A stretch of DNA of 64,000 nucleotides from Bacteroidota bacterium (GCA_016718875.1 JADKBL010000026.1:1-64000); one strand, 5' to 3'; shown: positions 27,410-36,776, numbered from the stretch's first letter. Notes: generated by a model from the letters alone, not told the origin. Translations and numbers: made by a program.

Positions 27410-30400
27410 CTATTTTGTTACCTCAAGTACCTTTTTGATGATCTGGAAATTGACATCCGAAGCAAATCCCTTTTCAAGTTCTGCTGCGGCAGCCTGGTCG
27501 TTTTTGGCAACAGCTGCAACCCACTTCTGTGCAGGTATTCTCGATTCAGCCATGTTACTGATCATTTCATCAGCAGCTGCTTTATCGCCAATGCTATTCA
27601 ATGCATTAACAGTAAGTATGTTGCTGTATGATGGTCCCCTGCGGCGGCCCTTATATTCTGATATCGATTTTTTCAGGGCATCTGTTTCGGATTTGCGGTT
27701 AAGCTTATCGAGACAATATATGCTCAGATAATCCTGGATCCTTGTATCAACAACATAGGGCTTGCCTACGCCAAGATGCTCGGGATACTCCTTCGATTTA
27801 TCGATCATCTTAATTGCATCAGCATATTTCTTTTTGGCAATAAGATCCATCGACATAAGCAGAGATGCCTGTTCGAAAATCACTTTTCCCTCACTTGCAC
27901 CCTCGCCCGGAAGTATTGTCATTGCATCAAGAAGCTTCAGGCTGCTTGCATACTGGCCGTTATTGATAAGGGCAAGAACATGCTGGACTTCAATTGCCTG
28001 GTTACCTTTGAATTTTTTAGCTGCAACAGTTGTGAGTGTGAGCATTGTTTTATAATCTTTCCGTTCTGAGTAGTACTGAATAAGCTTGTTTGAAGCCCTC
28101 CAGTTATTTGGGTCAAGTTTTGTGGCAGTCTGCAGATCAGCAAGTTCCTGTGCATCATTTTTCGGTTCCAGAAGAGCTGCTCTTGTAAGGTAGAAAGGTG
28201 CATAATCGGGCTCCTGTCCGCAGTCGCTGAGAAGTTTCATACCCTCTGCCCTGCGCTGAATCGCTATCTTGTTAAGAGCAAGATAGTATCTGAACTTCCA
28301 GCTGTTGTTCTTTGAGACAGCCCATTCCAGGGCTGAGATATCCTCTGTGCGGTAAGGGAAAACAAACTCCGGTGAAGCAACAGCCACTTCATTAAGTAGT
28401 GAATTGTCATCTTTAATATATGCTTTCCAGAGTGTGACCATCGGGTGAACAGGTGACTTTTCCAGTACAGCGAATGCATCCTCCTTAAGTCCAAGTCCAT
28501 AATATGTCATGGCAAGCTCAAGATGTGTCTGATAAGCCATCTCGTTTGTAATGGTAGAAGTAAAGAGCTTGAGATTTTCGGCATTAGGATTAAGCAGGTA
28601 ATTCTCAAAATCAGCAAAATGACTCAACTGGTCAACGCTCAGTATTGTCTGAATTACTTTTTCAGCCTTTGCCTTATCTCCCGATTTCCTGTAGAGCACG
28701 GCAAGAACCTGCAATGCATTGAAATTATATCGGTTATAATCGAGAGCCTGCTTTGCATAATGCTCTGTAAGCTGTTTCTCATTCAGAAGGAATTCAATTG
28801 CAGCCATCTGGGCATATGCTACAGAACGGTATTCAGGTGCACGTGCTGCCCAGCCAAGGCTCTCAAGAGCATCAGTCAGATTGCCTTTTGCCAGGTATGT
28901 TATCCCTGCAAAGAAGTTTGCTGCAGGATGATAGGTATCAAGCATCAAGGCATTATTTGCGTAATAGAGAGCTGAGTCATAGCGCATTGAACGGTAAAGA
29001 ACTTCAGCCAGAGATGCATAAGCATCAATATAGAGAGGATCTTTATCAATACACTTTTTAAGCATCTCCTCAGCCTTTACATAATACCTTGACTCCTTAA
29101 GCTCGTTGCCTTCCTGGTATAACGATGCAGCAGTTACAATATCCATAGGCATCTCTGAAACGAAGGGCCTTTTAAGAAGTTTCCGCTTTGATGGGCTGTA
29201 CCGGAGGTCCATCCCTTCAACTACTACTTCATAATCCGCGTTTGTATTTAATGACACCGTTGTCATGAAAACGTCCATTGGTTTGAAGTTCTTCTCCTCT
29301 GTAAAAACAACTTTGCCTTCCGATTTTACAATTATATTTCCGGTTGCAGAAGCAATAGCATTTACACCAATCTGAAGCTTCCCGTTTTCGGCATCCACAT
29401 TAAGAACACCCAACGGAGAAACATCAGTGAGTCCGCCAATCTCCAATACCGGGAACCATATTTCATGCCATCTGTCTGTCAGCCCGGGATTAAATGGAGT
29501 CTGCGAAATGGGTGTTTTGAAAGCAGATGTTCCTCCATACTGATTGAACATACGTCCTGCCTGATATTCAAAATATTGCCCATCAGTATCAGTAAGAAGA
29601 TCCTCCCATATTCCTCCGCTCCTCGACTGCGACCATAAGAAGAGTTTATGGCCCGGAACCTCATCATATAGTGCCCAATGACCAAATCCATGCTTTGAAT
29701 TATGATAATAGCCACCCATGAAATCATTATACTCACCTACTATATGAGCTGACCTGTCGCTCCCAAATGCATTATTCCTGTAAAATGACAAGTCACGTTT
29801 CTCCTTATCTACCGGCCAGGGACTCTCCTCGCCCCCATGTCCAATCTCCTGGTTTCCGGGATAGGCAAACTCGAGATCATCAGTAACAACCGCAGCTGCG
29901 GTCATCCAGTTATAATATGTCTGTGTAAGAGGTGTTGGATTGCTCCACATGGCATAGGTCTCGAAATAAGCTTTGTCCTTAGGCAGCCTTACTTCAACAT
30001 ACCACTTTGTACGTGAAGGAAGGTCAAGGTTTCCCACAATGCAACTGACACTCCCATCACTGTTCTCAACTGTCTTATAATCAACCGGAACACAGGTTGA
30101 CGGATGATGTCCGATAAAACCGAAGTTAAATTCAATACCTCCTGAAGTCCAGGGACCGCGCATCGATATATTCCGGTATTTCATAACTTCATTACGATAT
30201 ATAAACTCTTTGCCGGTTGATTTTTCAATTGCTCCCCATACTTTACCCCCATCAGTTGGCAAAATATATACTTCGATAAAATCATTCTCGAGTTTTACAA
30301 CTTTCCACTTTTGCATCTGGCCCTTCAGGCCGTATCTGCTAAAAGTATGATAGGGAAAGATCTCGTCTCTTCTATCAACAAGTACCGGAACAGGATCAGG

Positions 30401-30514
30401 GTCACTGTAATTGTAAGTTAAGAGATCTCTGGATTCCTCAGTAATGGTAGCCTTCTGGCCAATCACAGTCTGTGATAAAAAGAGAAGTACTATCAGGAAG
30501 TTCCTTATATACAT
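27410..30514 (-). CDS. Secreted DUF5107 domain protein with TPR repeats, paralogue 1
   Basis: 1,034 residues with a signal peptide (MYIRNFLIVLLFLSQTVIGQ). Residues about 45-400 are a DUF5107 galactose-mutarotase-like beta-sandwich (LPTDGGKVWGAIEKSTGKEF, SGGIEFNFGFIGHHPS, NQYGGTSAFKTPISQTPFNPG). From about 460 a long series of TPR helices follows (YVKAEEMLKKCIDKDPLYIDAYASLAEVLYRSMRYDSALYYANNAL and on), ending KKVLEVTK. DUF5107-TPR proteins are frequent in Bacteroidota and related glycan loci; the sandwich probably binds or processes sugar and the TPR part holds partners. No catalytic activity can be assigned. It is tandem with a second copy 52 bp upstream. Confidence 0.82.
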   Translation of the reverse strand: MYIRNFLIVLLFLSQTVIGQKATITEESRDLLTYNYSDPDPVPVLVDRRDEIFPYHTFSRYGLKGQMQKWKVVKLENDFIEVYILPTDGGKVWGAIEKSTGKEFIYRNEVMKYRNISMRGPWTSGGIEFNFGFIGHHPSTCVPVDYKTVENSDGSVSCIVGNLDLPSRTKWYVEVRLPKDKAYFETYAMWSNPTPLTQTYYNWMTAAAVVTDDLEFAYPGNQEIGHGGEESPWPVDKEKRDLSFYRNNAFGSDRSAHIVGEYNDFMGGYYHNSKHGFGHWALYDEVPGHKLFLWSQSRSGGIWEDLLTDTDGQYFEYQAGRMFNQYGGTSAFKTPISQTPFNPGLTDRWHEIWFPVLEIGGLTDVSPLGVLNVDAENGKLQIGVNAIASATGNIIVKSEGKVVFTEEKNFKPMDVFMTTVSLNTNADYEVVVEGMDLRYSPSKRKLLKRPFVSEMPMDIVTAASLYQEGNELKESRYYVKAEEMLKKCIDKDPLYIDAYASLAEVLYRSMRYDSALYYANNALMLDTYHPAANFFAGITYLAKGNLTDALESLGWAARAPEYRSVAYAQMAAIEFLLNEKQLTEHYAKQALDYNRYNFNALQVLAVLYRKSGDKAKAEKVIQTILSVDQLSHFADFENYLLNPNAENLKLFTSTITNEMAYQTHLELAMTYYGLGLKEDAFAVLEKSPVHPMVTLWKAYIKDDNSLLNEVAVASPEFVFPYRTEDISALEWAVSKNNSWKFRYYLALNKIAIQRRAEGMKLLSDCGQEPDYAPFYLTRAALLEPKNDAQELADLQTATKLDPNNWRASNKLIQYYSERKDYKTMLTLTTVAAKKFKGNQAIEVQHVLALINNGQYASSLKLLDAMTILPGEGASEGKVIFEQASLLMSMDLIAKKKYADAIKMIDKSKEYPEHLGVGKPYVVDTRIQDYLSIYCLDKLNRKSETDALKKSISEYKGRRRGPSYSNILTVNALNSIGDKAAADEMISNMAESRIPAQKWVAAVAKNDQAAAAELEKGFASDVNFQIIKKVLEVTK

Positions 30515-30566
30515 TTTCGTCTGGATTTGAATTGAGATAATTAATAATACTGGCTGTTAAAAAATC

Positions 30567-33500
30567 CTATTTAGTTACTTCCAGTACCTTCTTGATGATC
30601 TGGAAATTAACATCTGATGCAAATCCTTTTTCAAGCTCCGTTGCAGCAGCCTGGTCGTTTTTGGCAACAGCTGCGACCCACTTCTGTGCAGGTATTCTCG
30701 ATTCAGCCATCTTACTTACCATTTCATCTGCAGCTGCTTTATCGCCCATGCCATTCAGTACATTAACAGTAAGTATGTTGCTGTATGATGGTCCCCTGCG
30801 GCGACCCTTATATTCTGAAATCGATTTCCTCAGGGCATCTGTTTCTGATTTACGATTAAGCTTATCTAGACAATATATATTAAGGTAATCCTGGATCCTT
30901 GTATCAACAACATATGGTTTCCCAACACCAAGATGTTCCGGATACTCCTTCGATTTTTCAATCATTTTAATTGCATCAGCATATTTTTTCTTTGCAATCA
31001 GATCCATCGACATAAGCAGTGTTGCCTGTTCATATATAATTTTCCCTTCCTGTGCCCCCTCTCCGGGTAATATAGTCATTGCATCAAGCAGTTTCAGACT
31101 GCTGGGGTACTGGCCGTTATTTATCAGAGCAAGAACATGCTGTACTTCAATTGCCTGGTTCCCCTTGAACTTTTTAGCTGCCACAGTTGTGAGTGTGAGC
31201 ATTGTTTTATAATCTTTTCTTTCAGAGTAGTACTGAATAAGCTTGTTTGATGCCCTCCAGTTATTAGGATCCAGTTTTGTTGCCATCTGCAGATCAGCGA
31301 GTTCCTGTGCATCATTTTTCGGTTCCAGAAGAGCAGCTCTTGCAAGGTAGAAAGGTGCATAATCAGGTTCCTGTCCACAGTCGCGGAGAAGTTTCATTCC
31401 CTCTGCCCTGCGCTGAATCGCTATCTTGTTAAGAGCAAGGTAATATCTGAATTTCCAGCTGTTATTTTTCGAAACAGCCCAATTGAGTGCTGAAATATCC
31501 TCAATACGGTAAGGGAAAACAAACTCAGGTGATGCAACAGCTACTTCATTAAGAAGTGAATTGTCATCTTTTATATATGCTTTCCAGAGTGTGACCATCG
31601 GGTGAACAGGTGACTTTTCCAGTACAGCGAATGCATCCTCCTTAAGTCCAAGTCCATAATATGTCATGGCAAGCTCAAGATGTGTCTGGTAAGCCATCTC
31701 ATTTGTAATACTTGAAGAAAAGCGCTTAAAGTTTTCTGCAGAAGGATTAAGCAGATAATTTTCAAAATCTGCAAAATGGCTCAGCTGGTCAACGCTAAGT
31801 ATTGTCTGAATGGTTTTTTCAGCCTTAGCCTTATCTCCGGACTTTCTGTAGAGAACAGCAAGAACCTGTAAAGCATTAAAATTGTATCTGTTGTAATCGA
31901 GTGCCTGGTTTGCATAATGTTCAGTTAGCGGTTTATCATTCTGCAGGAACTCAATAGCTGCCATCTGACCATAGGCTACAGACCGGTATTCAGGTGCACG
32001 TGCTGCCCAGCCAAGGCTCTCAAGAGCATCAGTCAGATTGCCTTTTGCCAGGTATGTTATCCCTGCAAAGAAGTTTGCTGCAGGATGGTATGTATCAAGC
32101 ATTAAGGCATTATTTGCGTAATAGAGAGCGGAGTCATAGCGCATTGAACGGTAAAGAACTTCAGCCAGAGATGCATAAGCATCAATATAGAGAGGATCTT
32201 TATCAATACACTTTTTAAGTGTCTCCTCAGCCTTTACATAATTCCTGGCTTCTTTGAGTTCATTCCCTTCCTGATACAGAGAGGCAGCGGTAATTATATC
32301 TTTTGGCATTGTTGAGACAAACGGACGCTTAAGGACTTTCCTGTCTTTAGGACTGTATTTGAGATCCATTCCCTCAACATTGACTTCATAATCAGCATTT
32401 GCATTTATAGCAACAGATGTTTTGAATACATCCATCGGCTTGAAGATTTTCTCTTCAGTCAGGACTACTTTGCCTTCTGATTTAACAACGATTTTTCCTG
32501 TAACAAATGCAAAAGAGTTAACTCCTATCTGGAGTTTACCATCTTTTGCATCAACGTGAAGAACTCCTGAAGGAGATACTTCAGTCATACCCCCGATTTC
32601 TTTTACAGGAAACCATATTTCATGCCAGCGGTCGGTAAGACCAGGATTGAAAGGAGTCTGTGAGATAGGTGTTTTGAATGCAGATGTGCCGCCATACTGG
32701 TTATGCATACGACCTGCCTGGAACTCCATATATTGCCCGTCGGTATTGGTCAGAAGGTCTTCCCAGATACCTCCATCCCTTGCAAGTGACCAGAGCCAAA
32801 GTTTGTGGCCCGGCATATCATCATAGAGAGCCCAGTGGCCATAGCCGAAGTTGGAATTATGATAATAGCCACCCATGAAGTCATTGAACTCTCCAACAAC
32901 ATGGTATGATTTGCTTGATTCGAAATCGTTATTCTTATACCAGGAAACATTGCGTCCCTCCTCGTTTACAGGCCACAAACCGAATTCTCCGCCGTGACCT
33001 ATTTCAGCAGCACCGGGGTACTGGAACTCCAGATCCTCTGTAACAACAGCAGCTCCTGTCATCCAGTTATAGTATGTCTGGTTGAGAAGAGTAGGGTTGA
33101 TCCACATGGCATATGTTTCGAAATATGCCTTATCCTTCGGGAGCCTAACTTCAACATACCATTTTGTGCGTGACGGAAGATCTAAGTTTCCAACGATACA
33201 GCTAACACTGCCGTCGGCATTCTCAACCATCTTATAATCGACAGTTACACATGTTGAAGGGTTGTGGCCAATAAAACCAAAGTTCAGTTCAATACCTCCG
33301 GAGGTCCATGGACCGCGCATTGAAATGTTACGGTATTTCATAACCTCGTTACGGTAAACAAACTCTTTCCCGGTTGATTTTTCGATTGCTCCCCATACTT
33401 TACCTCCGTCAGATGGCATCACCCATACCTGAATGTAGTCATTCTCAAGTTTAACAACATCCCACTTCTGCACTTTGCCTTCAATGGCATATCCCTGGAA

Positions 33501-33671
33501 TGAATGGTAAGGATATATCTCATCCCTCCTATCGGTAAGGATCGGAATAGGGTTGGGATCATTGTAGGGATATGTAAGGATATCTCTCTTTTCCAGTGTA
33601 ATGGAAGCTTTCTGTCCGATGAGGAGCTGCGGCAATAAAAGCAGCGCGAACAGTAAATTCTTTTTAAGCAT
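30567..33671 (-). CDS. Secreted DUF5107 domain protein with TPR repeats, paralogue 2
   Basis: Same length (1,034 residues) and architecture as the next gene downstream. It has a signal peptide (MLKKNLLFALLLLPQLLIGQ), a DUF5107 beta-sandwich and a TPR superhelix. The N-terminal third differs at many positions. The TPR region (about 480-640 and 800-1034) is almost identical, including silent positions, which indicates recent gene conversion. The GGTSAFKTPISQTPFNPGLTDRWHEIWFPV stretch is conserved in both. It is the first gene of a minus-strand pair and starts 222 bp from the divergent nitrilase-like gene, a spacer with a copy of the candidate AraC half-site. Confidence 0.82.
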   Translation of the reverse strand: MLKKNLLFALLLLPQLLIGQKASITLEKRDILTYPYNDPNPIPILTDRRDEIYPYHSFQGYAIEGKVQKWDVVKLENDYIQVWVMPSDGGKVWGAIEKSTGKEFVYRNEVMKYRNISMRGPWTSGGIELNFGFIGHNPSTCVTVDYKMVENADGSVSCIVGNLDLPSRTKWYVEVRLPKDKAYFETYAMWINPTLLNQTYYNWMTGAAVVTEDLEFQYPGAAEIGHGGEFGLWPVNEEGRNVSWYKNNDFESSKSYHVVGEFNDFMGGYYHNSNFGYGHWALYDDMPGHKLWLWSLARDGGIWEDLLTNTDGQYMEFQAGRMHNQYGGTSAFKTPISQTPFNPGLTDRWHEIWFPVKEIGGMTEVSPSGVLHVDAKDGKLQIGVNSFAFVTGKIVVKSEGKVVLTEEKIFKPMDVFKTSVAINANADYEVNVEGMDLKYSPKDRKVLKRPFVSTMPKDIITAASLYQEGNELKEARNYVKAEETLKKCIDKDPLYIDAYASLAEVLYRSMRYDSALYYANNALMLDTYHPAANFFAGITYLAKGNLTDALESLGWAARAPEYRSVAYGQMAAIEFLQNDKPLTEHYANQALDYNRYNFNALQVLAVLYRKSGDKAKAEKTIQTILSVDQLSHFADFENYLLNPSAENFKRFSSSITNEMAYQTHLELAMTYYGLGLKEDAFAVLEKSPVHPMVTLWKAYIKDDNSLLNEVAVASPEFVFPYRIEDISALNWAVSKNNSWKFRYYLALNKIAIQRRAEGMKLLRDCGQEPDYAPFYLARAALLEPKNDAQELADLQMATKLDPNNWRASNKLIQYYSERKDYKTMLTLTTVAAKKFKGNQAIEVQHVLALINNGQYPSSLKLLDAMTILPGEGAQEGKIIYEQATLLMSMDLIAKKKYADAIKMIEKSKEYPEHLGVGKPYVVDTRIQDYLNIYCLDKLNRKSETDALRKSISEYKGRRRGPSYSNILTVNVLNGMGDKAAADEMVSKMAESRIPAQKWVAAVAKNDQAAATELEKGFASDVNFQIIKKVLEVTK

Positions 33672-33777
33672 AGTTATATTATTTAAGGTTATTTTGTAAA
33701 AATTTGAATAGTCCGGTTAAGTTTTACCAAATGTAGCCAAGAAAAATCAAAAACCATATATATTTTGATCATTATAG

Positions 33778-33792
33778 AATCGGTGAAATTAT
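33778..33792. promoter_or_regulatory. Half-site like the 17886-17928 operator
   Basis: AATCGGTGAAATTAT resembles the left arm AATCGGTGAATTTCAT of the inverted repeat beside the AraC gene. It sits 107 bp upstream of the DUF5107 paralogue 2 start. No second arm is clear here. A regulon link is inferred only. Confidence 0.3.
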
Positions 33793-33795
33793 CTT

Positions 33796-33841
33796 TTACC
33801 CCCTGAGGACACAGAGTTAAATTCACAGAGCCACAAAGAAG
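33796..33841. repeat. Partial family A repeat (left-arm remnant)
   Basis: TTTACCCCCTGAGGACACAG followed by CACAGAGCCACAAAGAAG is a degenerate left half of family A with no right arm. It lies in the 222-bp spacer between the divergent DUF5107 and nitrilase-like genes. Confidence 0.6.
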
Positions 33842-33893
33842 ATAATTAGCTATCTTAGCATTCAATATATACATTTACAAAGGCTTATTACTT

Positions 33894-34838
33894 ATGAAGA
33901 CAAAGTATCAAGGCACCATAATAATGCTGATCCTGTTGTTTACGGTATTTATAAATAATGAGTTAAGCGGAGCAAATCAAACCTCACAACAATCAGGCGG
34001 ACGACTGAGGATAGCATCATGCCAGTTTCCTGTTTCGGCAGATATCATGTCGAACTACAGGTTCATAGAGTCGCAGATCATTGAGGCAAAACTTAAAAAG
34101 GCTGATGTGGTGCATTTTCCGGAATGTGCTCTTTCAGGATATCCCGGAACTGATTTCCAATCTATGGATGGATTTAACTGGGCTCTGCTTCACCGGATGA
34201 CCGATTCGGTTATGGTGCTGGCAGGTAAGCTTAAGATATGTGTCATACTGGGTTCACTGCATAAACTGACCGGGGACAATAAGCCGCATAATTCATTGTA
34301 TGTTATCACTCCTGAGGGAAAAATTGCAGACAGATACGATAAAAGATTCTGCACATCCACCGATCTTAAATACTGTTCACCGGGTGATCATTTTGTTACT
34401 TTCCCTATAAAAGATGTCAGATGTGGTCTCCTTATCTGTTATGATGTAAGGTTTCCTGAGTTATACAGGGAGTACCGAAAGCTTGGCTGTGATGTTATTT
34501 TTCAGTCGTTCTACAATGCAAGAGCAGACAAGGGAAGTATTCATCCCCTGATAATGCCTGTTACAGCACAGGCCTATGCAGGAGTTAACTATTTCTATAT
34601 GTCACTTACCAATTCTTCATCTGCAGAGAGCTGGCCATGCCATTTTATTACTCCCGACGGACTGATTCAGAATAAGCTGGCTCCAAATGTGCAGGGGATA
34701 CTGATTTCGGATATTGACACAGGCATGAAGTATTATGATGCCAGCGGGGAGTTCAGAAAGGATGCCATGAACGGAAAACTTAATTCCGGGACAACTGTAA
34801 TTGACCCACGTTCAGCAGACAGGAAAAAAGTATACTGA
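33894..34838 (+). CDS. Secreted or membrane-anchored carbon-nitrogen hydrolase (nitrilase superfamily)
   Basis: 314 residues. The full catalytic triad of the nitrilase superfamily is present: E77 in HFPECALSGYPG, K150 in DRYDKRF and C182 in GLLICYDVRFPE. These enzymes cleave amides, nitriles or N-carbamoyl groups. The N-terminus (TIIMLILLFTVFINNELSG) is a hydrophobic signal or anchor, unusual for a mostly cytoplasmic family. The stop lies one base before the MerR-B12 regulator start, so the two genes are probably translationally coupled. The substrate cannot be predicted. Confidence 0.85.
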   Translation: MKTKYQGTIIMLILLFTVFINNELSGANQTSQQSGGRLRIASCQFPVSADIMSNYRFIESQIIEAKLKKADVVHFPECALSGYPGTDFQSMDGFNWALLHRMTDSVMVLAGKLKICVILGSLHKLTGDNKPHNSLYVITPEGKIADRYDKRFCTSTDLKYCSPGDHFVTFPIKDVRCGLLICYDVRFPELYREYRKLGCDVIFQSFYNARADKGSIHPLIMPVTAQAYAGVNYFYMSLTNSSSAESWPCHFITPDGLIQNKLAPNVQGILISDIDTGMKYYDASGEFRKDAMNGKLNSGTTVIDPRSADRKKVY

Positions 34839-34839
34839 T

Positions 34840-35715
34840 ATGAGCAGGTTTACCCTCAATGATCTGGAGCACCTTACAGGCATCAAAACTGATACCCTGA
34901 GAATATGGGAGCGCCGGTATAATATACTCAGTCCTAACCGTACTCACACCAACAGGAGATGGTATGAAGATGATGACCTTAAAAAACTGATAAACATATC
35001 ATTGCTGTATAACAATGGAGTAAAAATCTCAGTAATAGCAGGGATGAGTGATATTGAAATTGCGGAAAAAGCCTCCACCCTGTCAGAAAGCTTAAAGACA
35101 TCCGACAATATCATCAGTACGCTAGTATTAGCCGTTAATGATCTCGACGAAAATGCCATTAATGAAATTTTTCTGAGATCTGTTATACTAAGGGGATTTG
35201 AAAAGACATTCACTGAGGTTCTATTTCCATTCATACGAAAGGTTGGTATAATGTGGCATACAGGGGCCATGGACCCTCATACCGAACATTTTATCAGTGC
35301 AATTTTAAGACAGAGGTTGATTGCTTCAATAGATTCTATGCCACAGTCATTACATGAGAAAAGTAAAAGGGTAATGATGTACCTGCCGGAAGGTGAATTT
35401 CATGAGCTTGGATTGCTCTATTTCTACTACATAGTCAAAAAAAGAGGCCACCGGATACTCTACCTGGGACAGGCTACTCCTTTTGATTCTGTGAAACAAT
35501 CGGCAGCAGCATGGAGACCAGATATTATTATAACAGGATTGCAGACCGAACTAAATATTTCTGATCCCAACGAATTTCTGAGGAATCTGTCGGCAGTTCA
35601 TGGCAAACCAGTTATCTATGTCGGTGGTGCGCTGGCTTCCCATGCAGAGAATCTCAAACTTATTAATATAAAGCCACTAACATCAGAAGAGGACCTGGAT
35701 TTCCTTTCTTCTTAA
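34840..35715 (+). CDS. MerR-family regulator with B12-binding domain (CarH/LitR-like photoreceptor candidate)
   Basis: The start at 34840 (MSRFTLNDLEHLTG) is preferred over an ATG at 34801 inside the previous gene; it gives 291 residues. Residues 1-70 are a MerR winged helix (LTGIKTDTLRIWERRY). Residues about 85-165 are the helical cobalamin cap and about 175-285 the Rossmann B12 domain. CarH signature residues are all visible: W139-H140, then nine residues to E149-H150 (the Wx9EH motif counted from Trp), and the axial ligand H188 in EFHELG. In CarH, adenosylcobalamin holds a DNA-bound tetramer that light dissociates. Its targets are not evident; no carotenoid or photolyase genes are nearby. 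Confidence 0.88.
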   Translation: MSRFTLNDLEHLTGIKTDTLRIWERRYNILSPNRTHTNRRWYEDDDLKKLINISLLYNNGVKISVIAGMSDIEIAEKASTLSESLKTSDNIISTLVLAVNDLDENAINEIFLRSVILRGFEKTFTEVLFPFIRKVGIMWHTGAMDPHTEHFISAILRQRLIASIDSMPQSLHEKSKRVMMYLPEGEFHELGLLYFYYIVKKRGHRILYLGQATPFDSVKQSAAAWRPDIIITGLQTELNISDPNEFLRNLSAVHGKPVIYVGGALASHAENLKLINIKPLTSEEDLDFLSS

Positions 35716-35871
35716 ATTAAACTTGTTAAAATTCGATATGTAATTTTTCATTATTAAATTTGAAAAAACTCTTTATGTATCCTGGAGTCTTTTATACCTG
35801 ATGGTTAAAAAAATAATGCCACGAAGGCGCTAAAGCGCTAAATAATAATAATGAATTAAATATTTTACATT

Positions 35872-36321
35872 ATGTCACTAACAGAACAAATTTCAGCTGA
35901 TCTTATCACAGCAATGAAAGCAAAAAACACCCTGGCACTTGAGGCAATAAGGGCTGCTAAAACTGCATTTATACTTGCAAAATCGGAAAAGGGAGCAGAT
36001 TCAGTTCTTTCTGCTGATGAGGAGCTTAAGATTATCCAGAAGCTGGTAAAACAAAGAAGAGAGTCGGCAGCCATTTACAAGGAGCAGAACAGACCCGACC
36101 TTTATGAAAAAGAAGTTTCTGAGGCTGATGTTCTGGAAAAGTATCTTCCGGCGAAGATCAGCGAAGCGGAACTCACTGCAATTATTAAATCAATTATAGA
36201 GCGTGTTGGTGCCAAAACACCAGCCGATATGGGTAAGGTAATGGGCACCGCTACCAAAGAACTCGCAGGCAAAGCTGACGGGAAAGAAATCTCTGCAATA
36301 GTAAAGCAGCTGCTTGGATAG
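35872..36321 (+). CDS. GatB/YqeY domain protein
   Basis: 149 residues of the YqeY family, related to the tRNA-binding tail domain of the GatB amidotransferase subunit. Typical features are LTEQISADLITAMKAKNTLALEAIRAAKTAF, KIIQKLVKQRRESAAIYKEQNRPDL and the C-terminal GKVMGTATKELAGKADGKEISAIVKQLL. The molecular role is not firmly established; some tRNA-dependent amidation link is suspected. The 156-bp spacer upstream includes a possible -7 element TAAATTTG (35755-35762) and a short palindromic remnant (GGCGCTAAAGCGCTAAA, 35826-35842). Confidence 0.92.
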   Translation: MSLTEQISADLITAMKAKNTLALEAIRAAKTAFILAKSEKGADSVLSADEELKIIQKLVKQRRESAAIYKEQNRPDLYEKEVSEADVLEKYLPAKISEAELTAIIKSIIERVGAKTPADMGKVMGTATKELAGKADGKEISAIVKQLLG

Positions 36322-36325
36322 GATA

Positions 36326-36361
36326 AGAAGGCTGTAGAGGCGATAGAGGCTGTAGAGGCTT
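36326..36361. repeat. 9-bp tandem repeat (about four units)
   Basis: Units GGCTGTAGA and GGCGATAGA repeat with 9-bp period just after the YqeY stop. They are short and non-coding. Confidence 0.6.
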
Positions 36362-36407
36362 TAATAAGAGTAAATTGGTTTAGCATTTAAAGCCTTTATA
36401 GCTATAT

Positions 36408-36776
36408 CTAAAAGTATCCTCCTATGTTACCGCTGAATAAGGCCTTCGCAAGATCGATATGGTACCAGGCCCTGGCATAGAAATAACACAGGACAGCAAG
36501 TGTGGCCAGGAATGCCATCGTTAATCCCAGGTATTTACCGGCCAGCGATTTACCTGATTTTATTAATTTGAGAGACAGAGCCTTAACCCATCCTTCCATT
36601 TTTGTGAAAAGAGGATAGAATACTACTACTATTATTCCCATCGCAATCAGGGTAAATGTCACAGGCTTAACATGATTCTTATAGCTTATCATATAATCGC
36701 TGATAGCTGTTGTCAGCAGATTGGCTGTGAGAATTGTAACAGTTGTTACAACAAACCTGAAAAAATATCGGTACAT
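36408..36776 (-). CDS. Small integral membrane protein of unknown function
   Basis: 122 residues with three hydrophobic segments: about 8-26 (VVTTVTILTANLLTTAI), 40-57 (FTLIAMGIIVVVFYPLF) and 84-103 (LGLTMAFLATLAVLCYFYA). No motif is recognised. It is convergent with YqeY and divergent from the RidA gene. Codon usage and an ATG start support a real gene. No function is proposed. Confidence 0.6.
   Translation of the reverse strand: MYRYFFRFVVTTVTILTANLLTTAISDYMISYKNHVKPVTFTLIAMGIIVVVFYPLFTKMEGWVKALSLKLIKSGKSLAGKYLGLTMAFLATLAVLCYFYARAWYHIDLAKALFSGNIGGYF

Noticed and set aside
12312..33671. Classical polysaccharide utilisation locus
   Set aside because: No SusC-like TonB receptor or SusD-like lipoprotein was found; only the hydrolases and regulator are present.
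33672..35871. Cobalamin riboswitch near the B12 regulator
   Set aside because: The spacers are short and AT-rich, and I see no B12-box or the needed secondary structure.
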